Notes under the pieces: model-generated
Database searches by the model: none
Told to the model about the DNA's origin: nothing
The model's input: only the letters and a program-made list of their open reading frames with translations
Program-made: the position numbers and the translations under genes
NCBI RefSeq assembly: GCF_003286085.1
Contig: NW_020825317.1
Span: 3,410,001 to 3,474,000 of the forward strand
Source of the DNA: Drosophila persimilis
Taxonomy: Eukaryota > Arthropoda > Insecta > Diptera > Drosophilidae
Direction: 5' to 3'
Length of the DNA stretch: 64,000 nucleotides
Shown here: positions 44,818 through 56,754 of the stretch, in pieces
Layout: each line of letters begins with the position of its first letter
Position numbering within the stretch: position 1 is the first letter of the stretch

Positions 44818-45806
44818 TATACCCGATACTCAAAATGAGTATTGGGGTATATTAGATTTGTGGTGAAAATGGATGTGTGTAACGTCCAGAAGGAATCGTT
44901 TCCGACCCCATAAAGTATATATATTCTTGATCAGCATCAATAGCCGAGTCGATTGAGCCCTGTCTGTCTGTCCGTCCGTCCGTCTGTCCGTCTGTCCGTC
45001 CGTCCGTCTGTCCGTCCCCTTCAGCGCCTAGTGATCAAAGACTATAAGAGCTAGAGCAACGATGTTTAGGATCCAGACTTCTGTGATATGTCACTGCTAC
45101 AAAAATATTTCAAAACTTCGCCCCGCCCACTTCCGCCCCCACAAAGGACGAAAATCTGTGGCATCCACATTTTCAAAAATACGATAAATCTAAAAACGCA
45201 GAATCGTAGAGAATGACTATATCTTTTAGACTGCTGAATCTGAATTGGAAGGTATTATTATTATAGCCAGCATCAAGAAAACAATTTCATTTTTTCTCGC
45301 TCTGTCTCTCTCTAACACACACGTAGCATAGGCGTCTTTGCTTAGAGTAAAACATTAGCGCCTAGATCTCAGAGACTATAAAAGCTAGAGTAACCAAATT
45401 TAGTATCCGCACTCCTGTTAGATCTCACTATAAAAGGTATATCTCAAAATTTCGCCCCCCCCCCCCCCTTCCGCCCTCTCAAAGAACGAAAATCTGTGGC
45501 ATCCACAATTTTGAAGATACGAGAAAACTAAAAACGCAGAATCATAGATAATGATCATATCTATCAGATTTGCTGAATCTGAATGAGATCAGATCATTTT
45601 TATAGCCAAAAGGAACAAATCAATTTGCAGTGGCTACACAGCGCCCGACGTCACGCTCAGACTGATTTTCTGTCTCTCTCGCACGCACTCTTTGTCGTGT
45701 CGTTTAATATTCGCGGCGTCTGCCGGAGGAGAGCCATTCTGACTTAGTATCGGGTATAACTGTAGAGTTGCGGTGTCCGCAGCAACTCACAACGTTCCCC
45801 CTCGTT
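44818..45806 (+). mobile_element. INE-1/DINE-1-like element exactly at the duplication junction
   Basis: A full element from TATACCCGATACTCAAAATG to CAACGTTCCCCCTCGTT. Block C1 ends at its first base and block A2 begins directly after its last base. It contains a C homopolymer at 45457-45468. The corresponding edges (left of A1 at 40444 and right of C2 at 50589) have no INE-1. Confidence 0.92.
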
Positions 45807-46940
45807 AGAAGTAATTTCTTGGCTTCAATCTTGGCTTTACACCCATAAAGTATCTTCTCTAAGGCAGGGATTTACCTTCAGGAGGTTTCTATATCTTCTG
45901 GTGAGGTATCAATTGGAATTATTATGTGTTTAAATAAAAAACGACATATACATATCCTTCAGATTCTGATATAATAGACTGAAGGATAGCTGACTTATGT
46001 TAGTCTAGTCCGTAGACTTTAGAAAATATTGGTCTACATTTTTAATTCACAGCTCTTCCTTTATCCTTGTGGCTTTTTTTTCTCTCTAGTATTATTGAAA
46101 GCCCGGATACGGAGGGAGAGTCTGCACATTGTGTCTTTTGGCAGTTCAATGCCGGTTTTTAGGGTACCACGCTCATCGGTATTGCCAGACTTCACGGAAA
46201 TCTCTTTTCATGGTTTGTTTGGTGCCGGTTTTTGCTGCTGTCCGGCTGCTATTCGACTGATGTCTGGCTGCTGACCGGCTCATTGAGCAAAGCGCGCTTA
46301 GAGCGTGTTTCTGCTTGTTTGCATTATCTCTCTGGTCCTTTTATTTGGCCCTCTGCGAGGCGAGTGTGTGGGTCGCATTCTTTTCAGTGTAAGTGAATCC
46401 AAAACTTTGATGATGGGGAAAACTTTCGGGGTACACTGGACTCTGGCGCTCACTGGCTTTGCGGCCTTCGATCCGGTGTGTCAAAGCATTTTTGCCAATT
46501 GGCTGCGCTTTGTGCCGTTGAATCGGGATGGCAGCGGCCCCAGATCACGGGGAATGCCCGTGGGCCACAGGCACAGACCCGGGAAAGGGGAGCAGAGGGC
46601 ACAGTTAAAACTCTATTACAAGGCCTCGCTCCCGATTTCTTTGCCGGTATTATGCGCCAATTTTTGTGCGCCTGTTCTCTTTCTTGACATGTCAGTTTCT
46701 CTTTCGCTTCATTCCGCTCCAGTGTTAGATTCGACCCCCAACGAACGCTTCAATCAAGTAACGGACAAAGGGTAAATGACATCGCCTTCTCCATCCCTAT
46801 CCACCCAGCCTCTGCTGGTCCAACAATGAAAACATTAATTCTCATTCGGAATGGATCTTTGATATTGTTGTGTAGTACCTGTAGAATACAGAAAAAGTCC
46901 GGCTCTGTCGCCGTCGCAGTCAAAACACGTAGTTTGTTTT

Positions 46941-47528
46941 TATACCTGATACTCAAAATGAGTATTGGGGTATATTAGATTTGTGGTCAAAGTGGATGTG
47001 TGTAACGTCCAGAAGGAAGCGTTTCCGACCCCATAAAGTATATATATTCTTGATCAGCATCAATAGCCGATTCGATTGAGCCCTGTCTGCCTGTCCGTCT
47101 GGCTGTCTGTACGTCCCTATCAGCGCCTAATGCTCAAAGACTATGCGAGCTAGAGCAACGACATTTTATATCCGGACATCTGCGATATGTCACGTTACAA
47201 GTATATTTCAAAACTTAGCCCCGCCCTCTTCCGCCCCCACAAAGTGCGAAAATCTGTGCCATCCACAATTTCAAAGATACGAGAAAAAATCGTAGAGAAC
47301 GACAATATTTTTTAGAATGCAGAATCTGAATTGGATCGTATCACTATTATAGCCCTGTCTCTCTCTAACACACACGTAGAATAGCCGGCTTTGCTTAGCG
47401 CAAAACATTAGCGCCTAGATCTCAGACACTATAAAAGCTAGAGCAATCAAATCTTGTATTCACATTACTTGCCGAATCCGAATCAGATCGGATTATTATA
47501 GCCAAAAGTAACAAATCAATTTGCAGTG
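46941..47528 (+). mobile_element. INE-1-like element inside unit 2, tail missing
   Basis: Head TATACCTGATACTCAAAATG followed by the family core. It ends at CAAATCAATTTGCAGTG without the terminal hairpin. Confidence 0.85.
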
Positions 47529-48900
47529 AAATCAAATTCATAACACAGGGTGTTCATTGCAAGTAGATATGTGGTACATTTATATCTGGGGTATTCTCTA
47601 TTTAGTTGTTAGATGTATTTTCACATCCAAAATTTTCTCAAAAATGATCGAATCCATAAATATTAGCACATTCAAACAATCGCTATTCATCGAGTTTAAA
47701 CTAAATTAAATTGTTAACATTCAAAATTTAAGATTCGCAATATTCTCCTCCCAAAGTATTGGCGTTACTCGTGGCAATACTTTTTCATTACATTTAATTT
47801 AATCAACTTAACAACTGGACTTTTTTAAATTCCATTTTTAGTCATAGCGTCTAGCTCGACCATCCTGAGATGGATACGTTTCTATTAATTTACCCATTGG
47901 CCAGGTATTTCTTTTTAAATTCAATTCAGTAATCAAGACAAAATAACCTTCATTAATTTTAATTTGGTCTTTAGTCTATTTTCTACTACTTCTGCTACTT
48001 TTTCTACTTTTCTTTTCTACCACTTTATAAAAGGAGCTGACGATAATATAATTTCCACTTTTTCCAAAACAAGTACGCTATCTTTTGGGATGCTTTCCAC
48101 ATATTCCACATTTAAGTATAATTAATCTCCCTAATTGGGTCCAATCAGAGGGAATTTAAGGTAGGGGCATGCTGTTTATCCATGAATTCTATCTCTCAAA
48201 ACATTATTTGTAAAGTATGGAGCGAATAGCGAGATGTTCGAGTTATGTTTACGATAAGAGCACGACGAGTATTTTTGATCATTAGCTCGATTCCAGGCTG
48301 GGTCAGATTTAAGACGGGGGGGTCGGGTCGCGCAAGAATTCAGTGCTAGGTCCAGACTAGATCCAAGAGCAGGCGGTCGATTTGCGATAGAAAGAAAGAC
48401 GCGAGAGAACGTACATACATACATACGTATATACACCAACATACACAAAAAGCACTATTCCTAAAAAACAAAATTTTTATGTTAAAAAATATTAAAAAAA
48501 TTACACATAGAAAAAAAGCATTATTAAACTTTTTAAACCCCCAAATGTATCATAGAAAGTTGGTTTGGTTCACAGCGGAAAAAAAGTTAAATTTTGTTGA
48601 CTAGTGTAATCAACATCAAGAGATTGAATTGGGAGATTAAGACTAACTTTTCTCAACATAAATGATTTTGATGATTGATTTTTCGTTTGACACAAACACT
48701 AATTACTTTTGACTCACTCTGCACCCACACCTCATTATTAGTCCACTGAATTTTCAATGGCCAATCTAAATTAAATTCGTCAGCGAGATCTTGATTTAAA
48801 CGTGTAAATCTGGAAGCCTCATTCAAAAGAGCATATGTTTCGAATGTCTTTTTTGAAACAATAATCGAAATGGATTATAAGGAACCGCTAAGCTAGAGGC
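47529..48900. other. unit-2-specific AT-rich sequence
   Basis: Lies between block A2 (plus its INE-1) and block B2. A 90-codon minus-strand ORF at 48176-48448 shows no recognisable domain. No gene is supported. Confidence 0.45.
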
Positions 48901-50590
48901 CTACAAACTGAGCAACAGATTCGTTCGAGTGGCAAATGAAATTATCCGAAATTCCTAGAATTCAATTGAACAATGTTAATTCATTCGATGATTATAATTG
49001 ATCAACATTAATTGAAAACTTTTTGCATACTTCATTGTCGTGATAGCAGGGAAGGAAACAGAGAGGCAGACTGGAATGTTGGCCCAGTTTCGAATCATTC
49101 CCACTCTGAAAAGCAAATTAAGAGCCGCCAGCAGCATCGTTAACCGTAGGCATCATTAGGAGTTAGCGGACCCTCAGAGACTGGAGCTGGCATTTGAATT
49201 ATTAGCTGGATATTTCCCGTACGGCTGGCCAAACACATAGATTGGGATTCAGGGGAGAGGTCCATTTCACACACAATGGACGAACAAAAATCGAATTTGC
49301 ATCGAACCAATTATCAATGAATTTCTGGTCATGGAAATAGACGCCTTCAGTGGAGTGGAGTGGAGAGAATGTTATCCCCATGGATTAATGTTACCCCCAC
49401 AAAATGTTTCACTGTGTAATAGTAAATAATAATAATAAAATATACTTAAAGCCAAAAAGCTGAAAAAGCGTGGACTGGAAAATAGTTAAAAGGATCAATC
49501 GATGGATGAAATAACATTGCTGCTTCTATTGTGGTTGCTGTCTTAAATATACCTCTCAATGTGACACTCACACACGATCCCAACTAAAGCAATGATGTCG
49601 TGCCATAGGCATTTGCGTTGAGTCATGTACTTGATTAGCATTTCGCACTTGCGACTCGAGTCGTCTGCCTGCTGGAATTTCATTAGTCAAAGTCAAAGGC
49701 ACAACGAGCCATTTGTCAGGCGTGCCATCGATTTTTGATTAATTTCATTAGACCCGAATACAGAGTGCGAGCAAGTTGGACGATTTTAAAGATTTCATGG
49801 GCTATTTGGGCTGTGTATGGTAGTTTTGGTGCAGTCCAACAAGTAAAATGCATTGAGGATTTTCTAACAGCTTACAAAAATGCCTGCAATTTCGCACCGA
49901 AAAGTACTTAAATGCATAGGATGGGAAAATTTCGTGGAAAATTAACGGAAGGTAGCAGTACAACATTAATCGATTATTAAGGTATCTTTCTTCATAAAAT
50001 AACTTATGTACCTCCAAGATTATATGTATGTCAGCCATGGCAGTAGCCATGGGAGATGTTATTTTGGCAATTTTCTTTATATATGTATCGAAAATTCAAT
50101 GAAAATCCTTATAAATCGTTAGAAATCAGAAGCAATCGCAAGCACAAAGCACTGACAGTAGCAAACAAGTCAAAGGAGAGTCTTCATCTCTGGATTATTC
50201 TTCCTACTGTACTTTTGGCTGGCCCACCCACTGCTGCTACTCTTCCATTTCCGCCAAATGTCACGTACAGCCAAAGCCAGCTAGCGACGCATGTCTAAAC
50301 ATGCAACAAACTAAACGAAACCTCCGGCCTGTTCGCCATTTTTGCATATCATTGGACGCCGAAAGCGCCGCCATATTCTCATAAACGAGGATGCCACAGC
50401 ATCTTCCTTCCGTTTCTACCAACATCTTTGGTTTCACGAGGAGAGAAAGACTCCTCATGGACTCCTCGGAGAATGACATAAATGGCCCTGGCAGTCCCTG
50501 GACATTGACCAGCATCTTGTGTAGAAGTAAATCTGCGGCTACTCCAAGTTGAACCTCTTTAAAGCGACTCCTTTGAGGGCTTTATTATTG

Positions 50591-51618
50591 TTAAATATCT
50601 TCACTATTCGGTATCTCGTAGAACTCTTAGAGTAAAAGGAACGCAATTAAATTTATACAAACTTGCATTTCTGTGCATCGATTTCCTGTGCCAACTAAAG
50701 ATCAGCCTCACGGGTTTGATTAATTCAATGATATCTCAATTTGTATCCAATGACAACTCCGCCATACTTCCGCATCGCAGCCTTATTGCAAAAATAAGAA
50801 ATCGAAGACCGAGTGGATAGAACGTCCAACATTGGACCAGAATGTTCCTGCAACGCCGGATATAAACTTGTAGTAGATTAGTAGATTACTAATGGAACCA
50901 GAGGCCCTCAGGTTAGCTTTCCTAGTCAATAGCGAAGGCCCCCCTTATCTATATCCATATCGACAGTATCGAACAAATAATAGACTTGTACATCGATATC
51001 GAAGGTAAATCCAGCTGTTATAAATATAGCTCGCAAGTTATCGTCAGTAGATACCATCTCCATTTTTCTAGCGACATTGAACCAACGTTAATTAAAAAAT
51101 TGAGACTTAGTGGAGTTTATGCACTACTCAAAAGTGAGGTACACTGGCGGATTTAAAATAAGAGTTTTCATTTTGTCTACCACAACCTGGTTATGCCACA
51201 GGAAAAGAATTATTCAACGTAACAGACCAGTACTTCAGTGACCATAATTAAGAATGGTACAATTGCACAAGCTTTTGTGGAGACGGAGCAATAGCTACGA
51301 CGTGAAAAATTTGGGGATGGGGAAAAAAATGTACATTTCTCTTCACACAGAGAAGTACTGATGACGAAGTCTCTACCTGATGAACTGTTTGTCCTACAAT
51401 ATGTTCTAATTAAGAAATAATTACAATAGGCGCGACCGCTGAACTCTCGTCTGTTTACTTTAGTTAGTGCAGTGTCAGGAAATGGCAGCAGATCATCGGT
51501 CACTTCTGTTTCATACGATGTTCGTACGATGGCTTTCTCACGAAAAAGTGCTATCTCCGATTTACAAACTAAACGAGCGGAAACGAAGGCTGTGAGGGTT
51601 GTAATGTAAGGTAAATGT
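50591..51618. other. gene-free region after the duplication
   Basis: Mixed AT-rich sequence with no coding or transposon signature that I can identify. Confidence 0.5.
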
Positions 51619-51885
51619 AAGGCCGCGGTTTTATATTTGTACCCGATATTCAGTCCGTATGTGTGTGTTGCGATCTCGCTTCCCTCCGCTAGATGTCGCA
51701 CACTGCACGAGAGAGAGTGTTTGAGAGAGGAGGAATGGGTTTTTTCGTGGAAGGCGTTGTGTAGCCACTGAAAGTTGATTTGTTCATTTTGGCTATAAAA
51801 ATAATCTGATCTATGATTCTGCGTTTTTAATTTTATCGTATCTTCAAAATTGTGCATGCCAAAGATTTTCGTTCTTTGTTGGTGT
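51619..51885 (-). mobile_element. INE-1-like 3' fragment, minus strand
   Basis: The reverse complement of the family tail region: GGCCGCGGTTTTATATTTGT, then ACCCGATATTCAGTC, GTGTAGCCACTG, and the AGATTTTCGTTCTTTG block at the far end. Confidence 0.75.
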
Positions 51886-51987
51886 TATGGATCAGCCACG
51901 CTGTCAATGGTAGTCAATGTCAAAATCACTTGAAGCTACTAGCGAAAAAAATTAACTGTTATTTTCCTGTTTGACCAACGTTTTTCC

Positions 51988-52240
51988 GAATTAGAGATAG
52001 CAGCGTTTTGGCTGTATATAAAAAATAAGTATCCATTGCTTTCAAGGCGTGCTGTTGCAGTTCTATTACCATTTGCCACAACCTACTTATGCGAATTTGG
52101 ATTTTCTACTCACTACTATTAAATTGACAAAAAGAGAACGCCTGGCGACGATCAATGAAGAGATGAGAGCAGCCTCATCAACGATTGCTCCAAATTTTGA
52201 TCGCCTGTGCTCAGTTAAACAGGCTTTCATTTCTCACTAA
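51988..52240 (+). mobile_element. hAT transposase C-terminal relic (ZBED/SCAND3/FAM200-like)
   Basis: The translation reads EIAAFWLYIKNKYPLLSRRA, then VAVLLPFATTYLCEFGFST. After a one-base frameshift it reads TTIKLTKRERL and VKQAFISH before a stop at 52238-52240. The FW..., LLPF-TTYLCE-GFS, the K...RNRL-like stretch and the terminal ISH pattern are typical of the hAT dimerisation region in this subgroup. No upstream catalytic region is visible, so it is an isolated relic. Confidence 0.8.
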
Positions 52241-53722
52241 GCTTTTATCATGTTAGGTATACTGGTTTTAGTATTTCATAAATATTAAATACACACGGCT
52301 TTTTCCTTGGTGTACCTCTAAAATTTCTTGTTCGTTTGTCGTAATGGACTGCATCAAACAAGACTAAGATAAAGCAGAGCAAAACAAATCCTCGAATACT
52401 TGGCATAGGTCAGCATTGCAGTACTGCCATCAAGTGTACGGTCGACGCATGGAAAAACTTCCATATCGTTTCTACTAGATTTGCAAATAATATATGTACA
52501 TGGAGAAAACACAGTTCACAGTCAAACACTTACAATTAGATCAACCATGTGGTTGCTTTTAAACTTTTAAAGATCAGTGTAAGAAAACATAAAAAACAGT
52601 GCAAACAACTACACTCTTTTTATAAAATTAATGCATAAAACCAAAACAAACTGCATCCCAAGGATTGCCTATCCAGAAAAATATGTTCACCAACGCTAAA
52701 GTTGCGAACTTTCTTATTTTGTTACTTCTTTAACGATATTCATACATGTATGTACTTTAATTAGCAATGATATTATAATTTCTTTTTTAATTATTTCGTT
52801 TTATTTATTAGAAATATTAGAAAATATTTTCTTTCCTGTCAGCTGAAAAAATAGCGAACAAAGATTGCAGAACGTAAAACGTTTGCTATCGCTTTATAGA
52901 ACTTGTCTCTCTGAGAGCCGAGATAGCGAACGGAAAAGAGGATGGTCTTCACCACAACAGACGACACCACCTTTAATTTAAGTAATTTCGTCTTGTTCTG
53001 TACGCTTGCATGCATAATGACGAAAGAGAGCAGATGTGGTGAGGCCGTCACTTTATCACTAAATGCATCTAGGCTTAATTGCTCTCTTTTTTTTCCACAG
53101 CCAACTGAAACTATTCCATTCCTCTATTTTTCGGGCATCATATACTTGTAGGTTCTCCAAAGAGAACTTTTGCAATCCGAGCTTCCACTTTGGCTTAACT
53201 TTCATCGAATCTTTCGATGCTCTGTGGATTGGGTACCCTGCTAAACGATTGCCCTCTTTCCAGGCAGAGCAGCTTATCATAAATGACAAATCTTAAAGCG
53301 AATGCGAATGGGAATGCGAATGCCAAACGACCAACAACAGAATGGAAGCACCAGAAATGCCAGCCAGACAGCTTCACTCCTCTCCCCACGAGCCGAAGGA
53401 CCCAAACGGCTTCCTAGTTGGCGTTCCCATTTGGCTGCATTTGGTGTAAATGTAAATGTAAACGAAATAATCGCTGGCCCATATCTCTGGAGGTGGAGGA
53501 AATTGCCGCCCAATGGGGAGTCAGTCGCATGGAAGCCATGGACAAGGCAGCCAAAAACCATGAACCAAATGAAAATCTTAGATGGTTTTTTGCTTGTCCT
53601 ATTACACTAGGCAACAAAGTTGAAGTTTTTATTTACGATTTGAACCAAACCGCCTTATTCTGATAGACTTTAAATTTAAATTTGTTTGATGAATTACGGT
53701 TTCGTTTTCATGGTACGGCTTA
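52241..53722. other. gene-free region with low-complexity runs
   Basis: AT-rich to about 52900. A GCGAATGGGAATGC-type short repeat lies at 53298-53326. Overlapping ORFs on both strands at 53060-53660 show no recognisable protein. Confidence 0.45.
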
Positions 53723-54255
53723 TATACCCGAAGGTTTTCTTACTCAAAGTCAGTATAGGGGTGTGCGGAAAATGGATGTGTGTAACACCCAGAAGGAAGC
53801 GTTTCCGACCCCATAAAGTATATATATTCTTGATCAGTATCAATAGCCGAGTCGATAGAGCAATGTCTGTCTGTCCGTCCGTCCGTCCGTCTTGTTTGAC
53901 GACTAGTTCTCAGAGACTGTAAGAGGTAGAGCAACGAAATTTTGTATCCGGATTTCTGTGATATCACACTAAATCAAGTTTATTTCAAAATTTCGCCACG
54001 CCCCTTAGATCGAAAATGTTTGGCATCCAAAACTTTGAAGATACAAAAAAACCAAAAATGCAGAGTCGTTGAGAATGACCATATCTATTAGACTGCCGGA
54101 TCTGAATCAAGCAGAAGGAATCAAGAAAGAACAAATCAATTTGCAGTTGTTACGCAATGTGTGAGCCCTCTGGCGGAGAGGAGCCATACTGACTGAGTAT
54201 CGGGTATAAATGTAGAGTCGCGGCCGTAGAAACGAGACACAACTCTTACCTCGTT
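53723..54255 (+). mobile_element. INE-1-like element, shortened
   Basis: Head TATACCCGAAGGTTTTCTTA (diverged), the family core (GTGTGTAACACCCAGAAGGA, AGCGTTTCC) and the tail TATCGGGTATAAATGTAGAG, ending ACACAACTCTTACCTCGTT. Confidence 0.88.
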
Positions 54256-56037
54256 CTTTTTTGAAATTTGTAATGAAAACCATACAATAAAAAAAAAAAT
54301 TCATTAAATACTTTTAAGTTCCAAATCTATCAGACAAAGTCGGTTTGATTCGAAGCGAAATACATAGTGTCATAGTAAAAGGTGGTGAGGCAATGAGCAT
54401 GTGCTTCTAGTGATCAAAGGAAGGCTTTCTTTAGAGGTATTCTAGACTCTGTTCTTGTGACGCTTGTAATTTTAATTGGATCTGAGGCTTTAGTAGTCAA
54501 GTTAGCGGACTAAATCGTTCCTTACTCGACACCACATAATTTCAGATATTTACGCCTACTCGGGTAATACTGTCCAATCGAAAACCTTTCCGTTGTCTGC
54601 CACCTGGTCCGTGGTTTCCCTGTATTTGGGGATAAATAAAGAGCTTTGCGAAACTGAAACAGGATTTTTGGAAGGAATTCAATCAAGGATTGATTGACTA
54701 GATGTAGATGTCCCATCAATTGCCACAGTGCCCTTCCTCCACCCAGGGGAGCGGATTCATGTCGCCAGCCTTTGCTGTTGAAGAGACACACAAATTCCGT
54801 TCCATGTCCGCTTGTTGGTGTCACAATAGCCACTGGCTGCCCTCTGCTTCGGCTCCTATTCTAAGTGGTTAAATGGCCAGAACACATTGTACACCGGGAG
54901 GAGGAGGGTGACGTGACCGAGCAATTCGTATTGATTTTAGAGAGTACGAGTCTTAGTCCTAGTGCCAATCCCCATTCCTCTCCCAGGCCAACTGGTGGCT
55001 TTTATTGTTTGCCTGCTGTTTTCCCGGAATTCCCAAAAGTCAAGCGACCCCACAGATGTGGCGTCCTCGATAAGCACCGCGCACCTATGCAGCCCCCAAA
55101 AGGGGACTGGCAGACGTCACTGTGTGCTTGTGTATTTGTGCTTAAGGTTAAATGGGAACTAAGGCAAGCAACTTCCACTTCCGCTTACACTTCCTATTCC
55201 GCCGCTGTTTGCTGGACGAAGGACGTTGCCGTCTGCCTGCCTTTGTCCTGCCTCTGTCCTGGCCCCCTGTCCCTTGCGCCTTGTCCCTGGACTTTGGCAT
55301 TCGCAGAAACTATTAAATCACATTTTACGAGCGTTAAGTGCACAATTAAAAGCATTTCGTTAATGTGGAAAATGTGGCGCTGTCTTGGCCCATGCCCGAA
55401 CATCTCCACTCCCTCCACTCCCTCCACTGCCCTCTCTGTCCCTTCTTCTCTTTGTCTCTATCTTCTTATCTCTCCATTCCATTGTGATGTAATTAAATTT
55501 TCAGCTGCCAGTCCGCGCATTGCTCTGCGTATACCTTGGGGGGGGCACTTTTTGGGGGCGCCACCCCACATCGGGAATTTGGGTCTGAATGGTTTCTGAA
55601 AGGAGGAATGAGGGAGATTTGGATCTGAGTGTGGGCTTGGAGAGTGCAGTGGAGCCATTATGCCGGGTCTCCCGTGTGTCCTTGCTGGTGGAAAAACAAA
55701 GTAAATCGATTATGGTTTTGATGTAAATTTGTTGTTGTTGTCTTGAGGCAGTGGGGGTTCGCTTCTGCACCGAATGCAACGATGTAAATAAATTCAATAT
55801 GATTCTTACAGTGCATTAAGGATTAGTAGAAAGATTCTGCATACAAATGAGTTCCAAAAACGAGGGAAATATGCCACATAAATGAGAGATATAATTGAGT
55901 GGAATAAATATATGTATTCTGTGTAGAATGTACATCAAACAAACATCAATATACGTACTAAAATGATCTTTGAGGAAATCTTAAGTCAATAGTGTACATT
56001 TATATTTTTGTCGAATTCAAAAAGGGTATTCACATGG
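54256..56037. other. gene-free region with a long but unsupported ORF
   Basis: A 244-codon ORF at 54865-55599 has composition typical of pyrimidine-rich non-coding DNA (runs of Pro, Ser, Cys and Leu) and no domain. Patches here look like conserved non-coding sequence, but I cannot support a gene. Confidence 0.5.
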
Positions 56038-56201
56038 ATGCGTATTATGGAAGGCCACCTGATTGCAGTCCTCCTGCTGCTGGCATCCGCCGTTCTCATC
56101 CTTCTTCATCCTGATAATGGGGAACCGGAGGAAAGGGGGGATCTATCTGCTGCCCCACGGTGGAGAGGCGGCTTCATTAGGACTAAAAGGCAAACTAAGT
56201 A
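56038..56201 (+). CDS. possible first coding exon with a signal peptide
   Basis: ATG at 56038 (second ATG at 56047) opens MRIMEGHLIAVLLLLASAVL, a short charged start followed by a long hydrophobic stretch like a signal peptide or anchor. Polar sequence follows (HPDNGEPEERGDLSAAP, RWRGGFIRTKRQT). A consensus donor GTAAGTAAT begins at about 56199-56201. No downstream exon was found in the window, so the gene, if real, would continue elsewhere. It could be chance. Confidence 0.35.
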
Positions 56202-56754
56202 AGTAATATGAGCCCTAGTAGGCGTGTGAAGTGCACACTTGATGATTGGGCGGGCGGGCTGTGGCAGTTTCGGGGGGTGGGTGGTTTTTTTTGGTGAGGC
56301 TACGAATGCAGCTCGAGTGTCACTCACACATCTTCACAGCTTCCACATCCTCATCCGCAACCGCTTCCGCCCCATCCCCCCTCAATCGCTCGCTCACGCC
56401 TAAGTGCGGAAGCATGTTCAAGTGTGTTGGAAATGGAAAGCAATGTGTTACTTTTCTACTCCACTTTTCTTTCGTTTCGTACATTTGTGTGTGTGTGTGA
56501 TCCGCTCCGCTCCGTTCCGCCCCTTTCCGTTCCGCTCCGTTGTGGGCGTGACCAGTCAAGAAGGCAGCGGCAGCGGGACAAGGTGAGGTGGAAGCAGGAC
56601 ACAACCATGCAGTTCGAAAGTAGGCGATTTTAAAGGAGTTTAAATAATAAATATGTAACCAAGGGCGTACCCAGGGGCGGCGGCAGCTGCCGCATGTGTA
56701 TTAGAAAAACAATTTTTATTTAATTTACGCTCCATATTTTTCCAAGTTTCTTTT

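Larger units (their letters stand above)
40444..44818. repeat. tandem segmental duplication, unit 1
   Basis: Contains three blocks, each repeated in order in unit 2: A1 (40444-41494), B1 (41787-42298) and C1 (43810-44818). Block A1 has an extra stretch of about 50 bp near 41320-41380 that is absent from A2. Between B1 and C1 lie an INE-1 copy (42308-42802) and about 1 kb of sequence not found in unit 2. No intact gene is evident. Open frames are shared by both units, for example the 80-codon ATG ORF at 44311-44553. Confidence 0.9.
45807..50590. repeat. tandem segmental duplication, unit 2
   Basis: Blocks A2 (45807-46795), B2 (48901-49412) and C2 (49543-50590) repeat unit 1 in the same order and orientation, with scattered substitutions and small indels. 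About 2.1 kb between A2 and B2, including an INE-1 copy, has no counterpart in unit 1. Block C has stretches resembling conserved non-coding DNA with ATTA-type homeodomain sites. Confidence 0.9.

Noticed and set aside
44950-45020. GTCC/GTCT repeats resembling an independent microsatellite.
   Set aside because: They are a standard internal part of the INE-1-like elements and occur in most copies here.
54865-55599. A 244-codon ORF, the longest in the right third of the window.
   Set aside because: Composition (Pro, Ser, Cys and Leu runs from pyrimidine-rich DNA) is not protein-like. No domain, splice context or second copy supports it.
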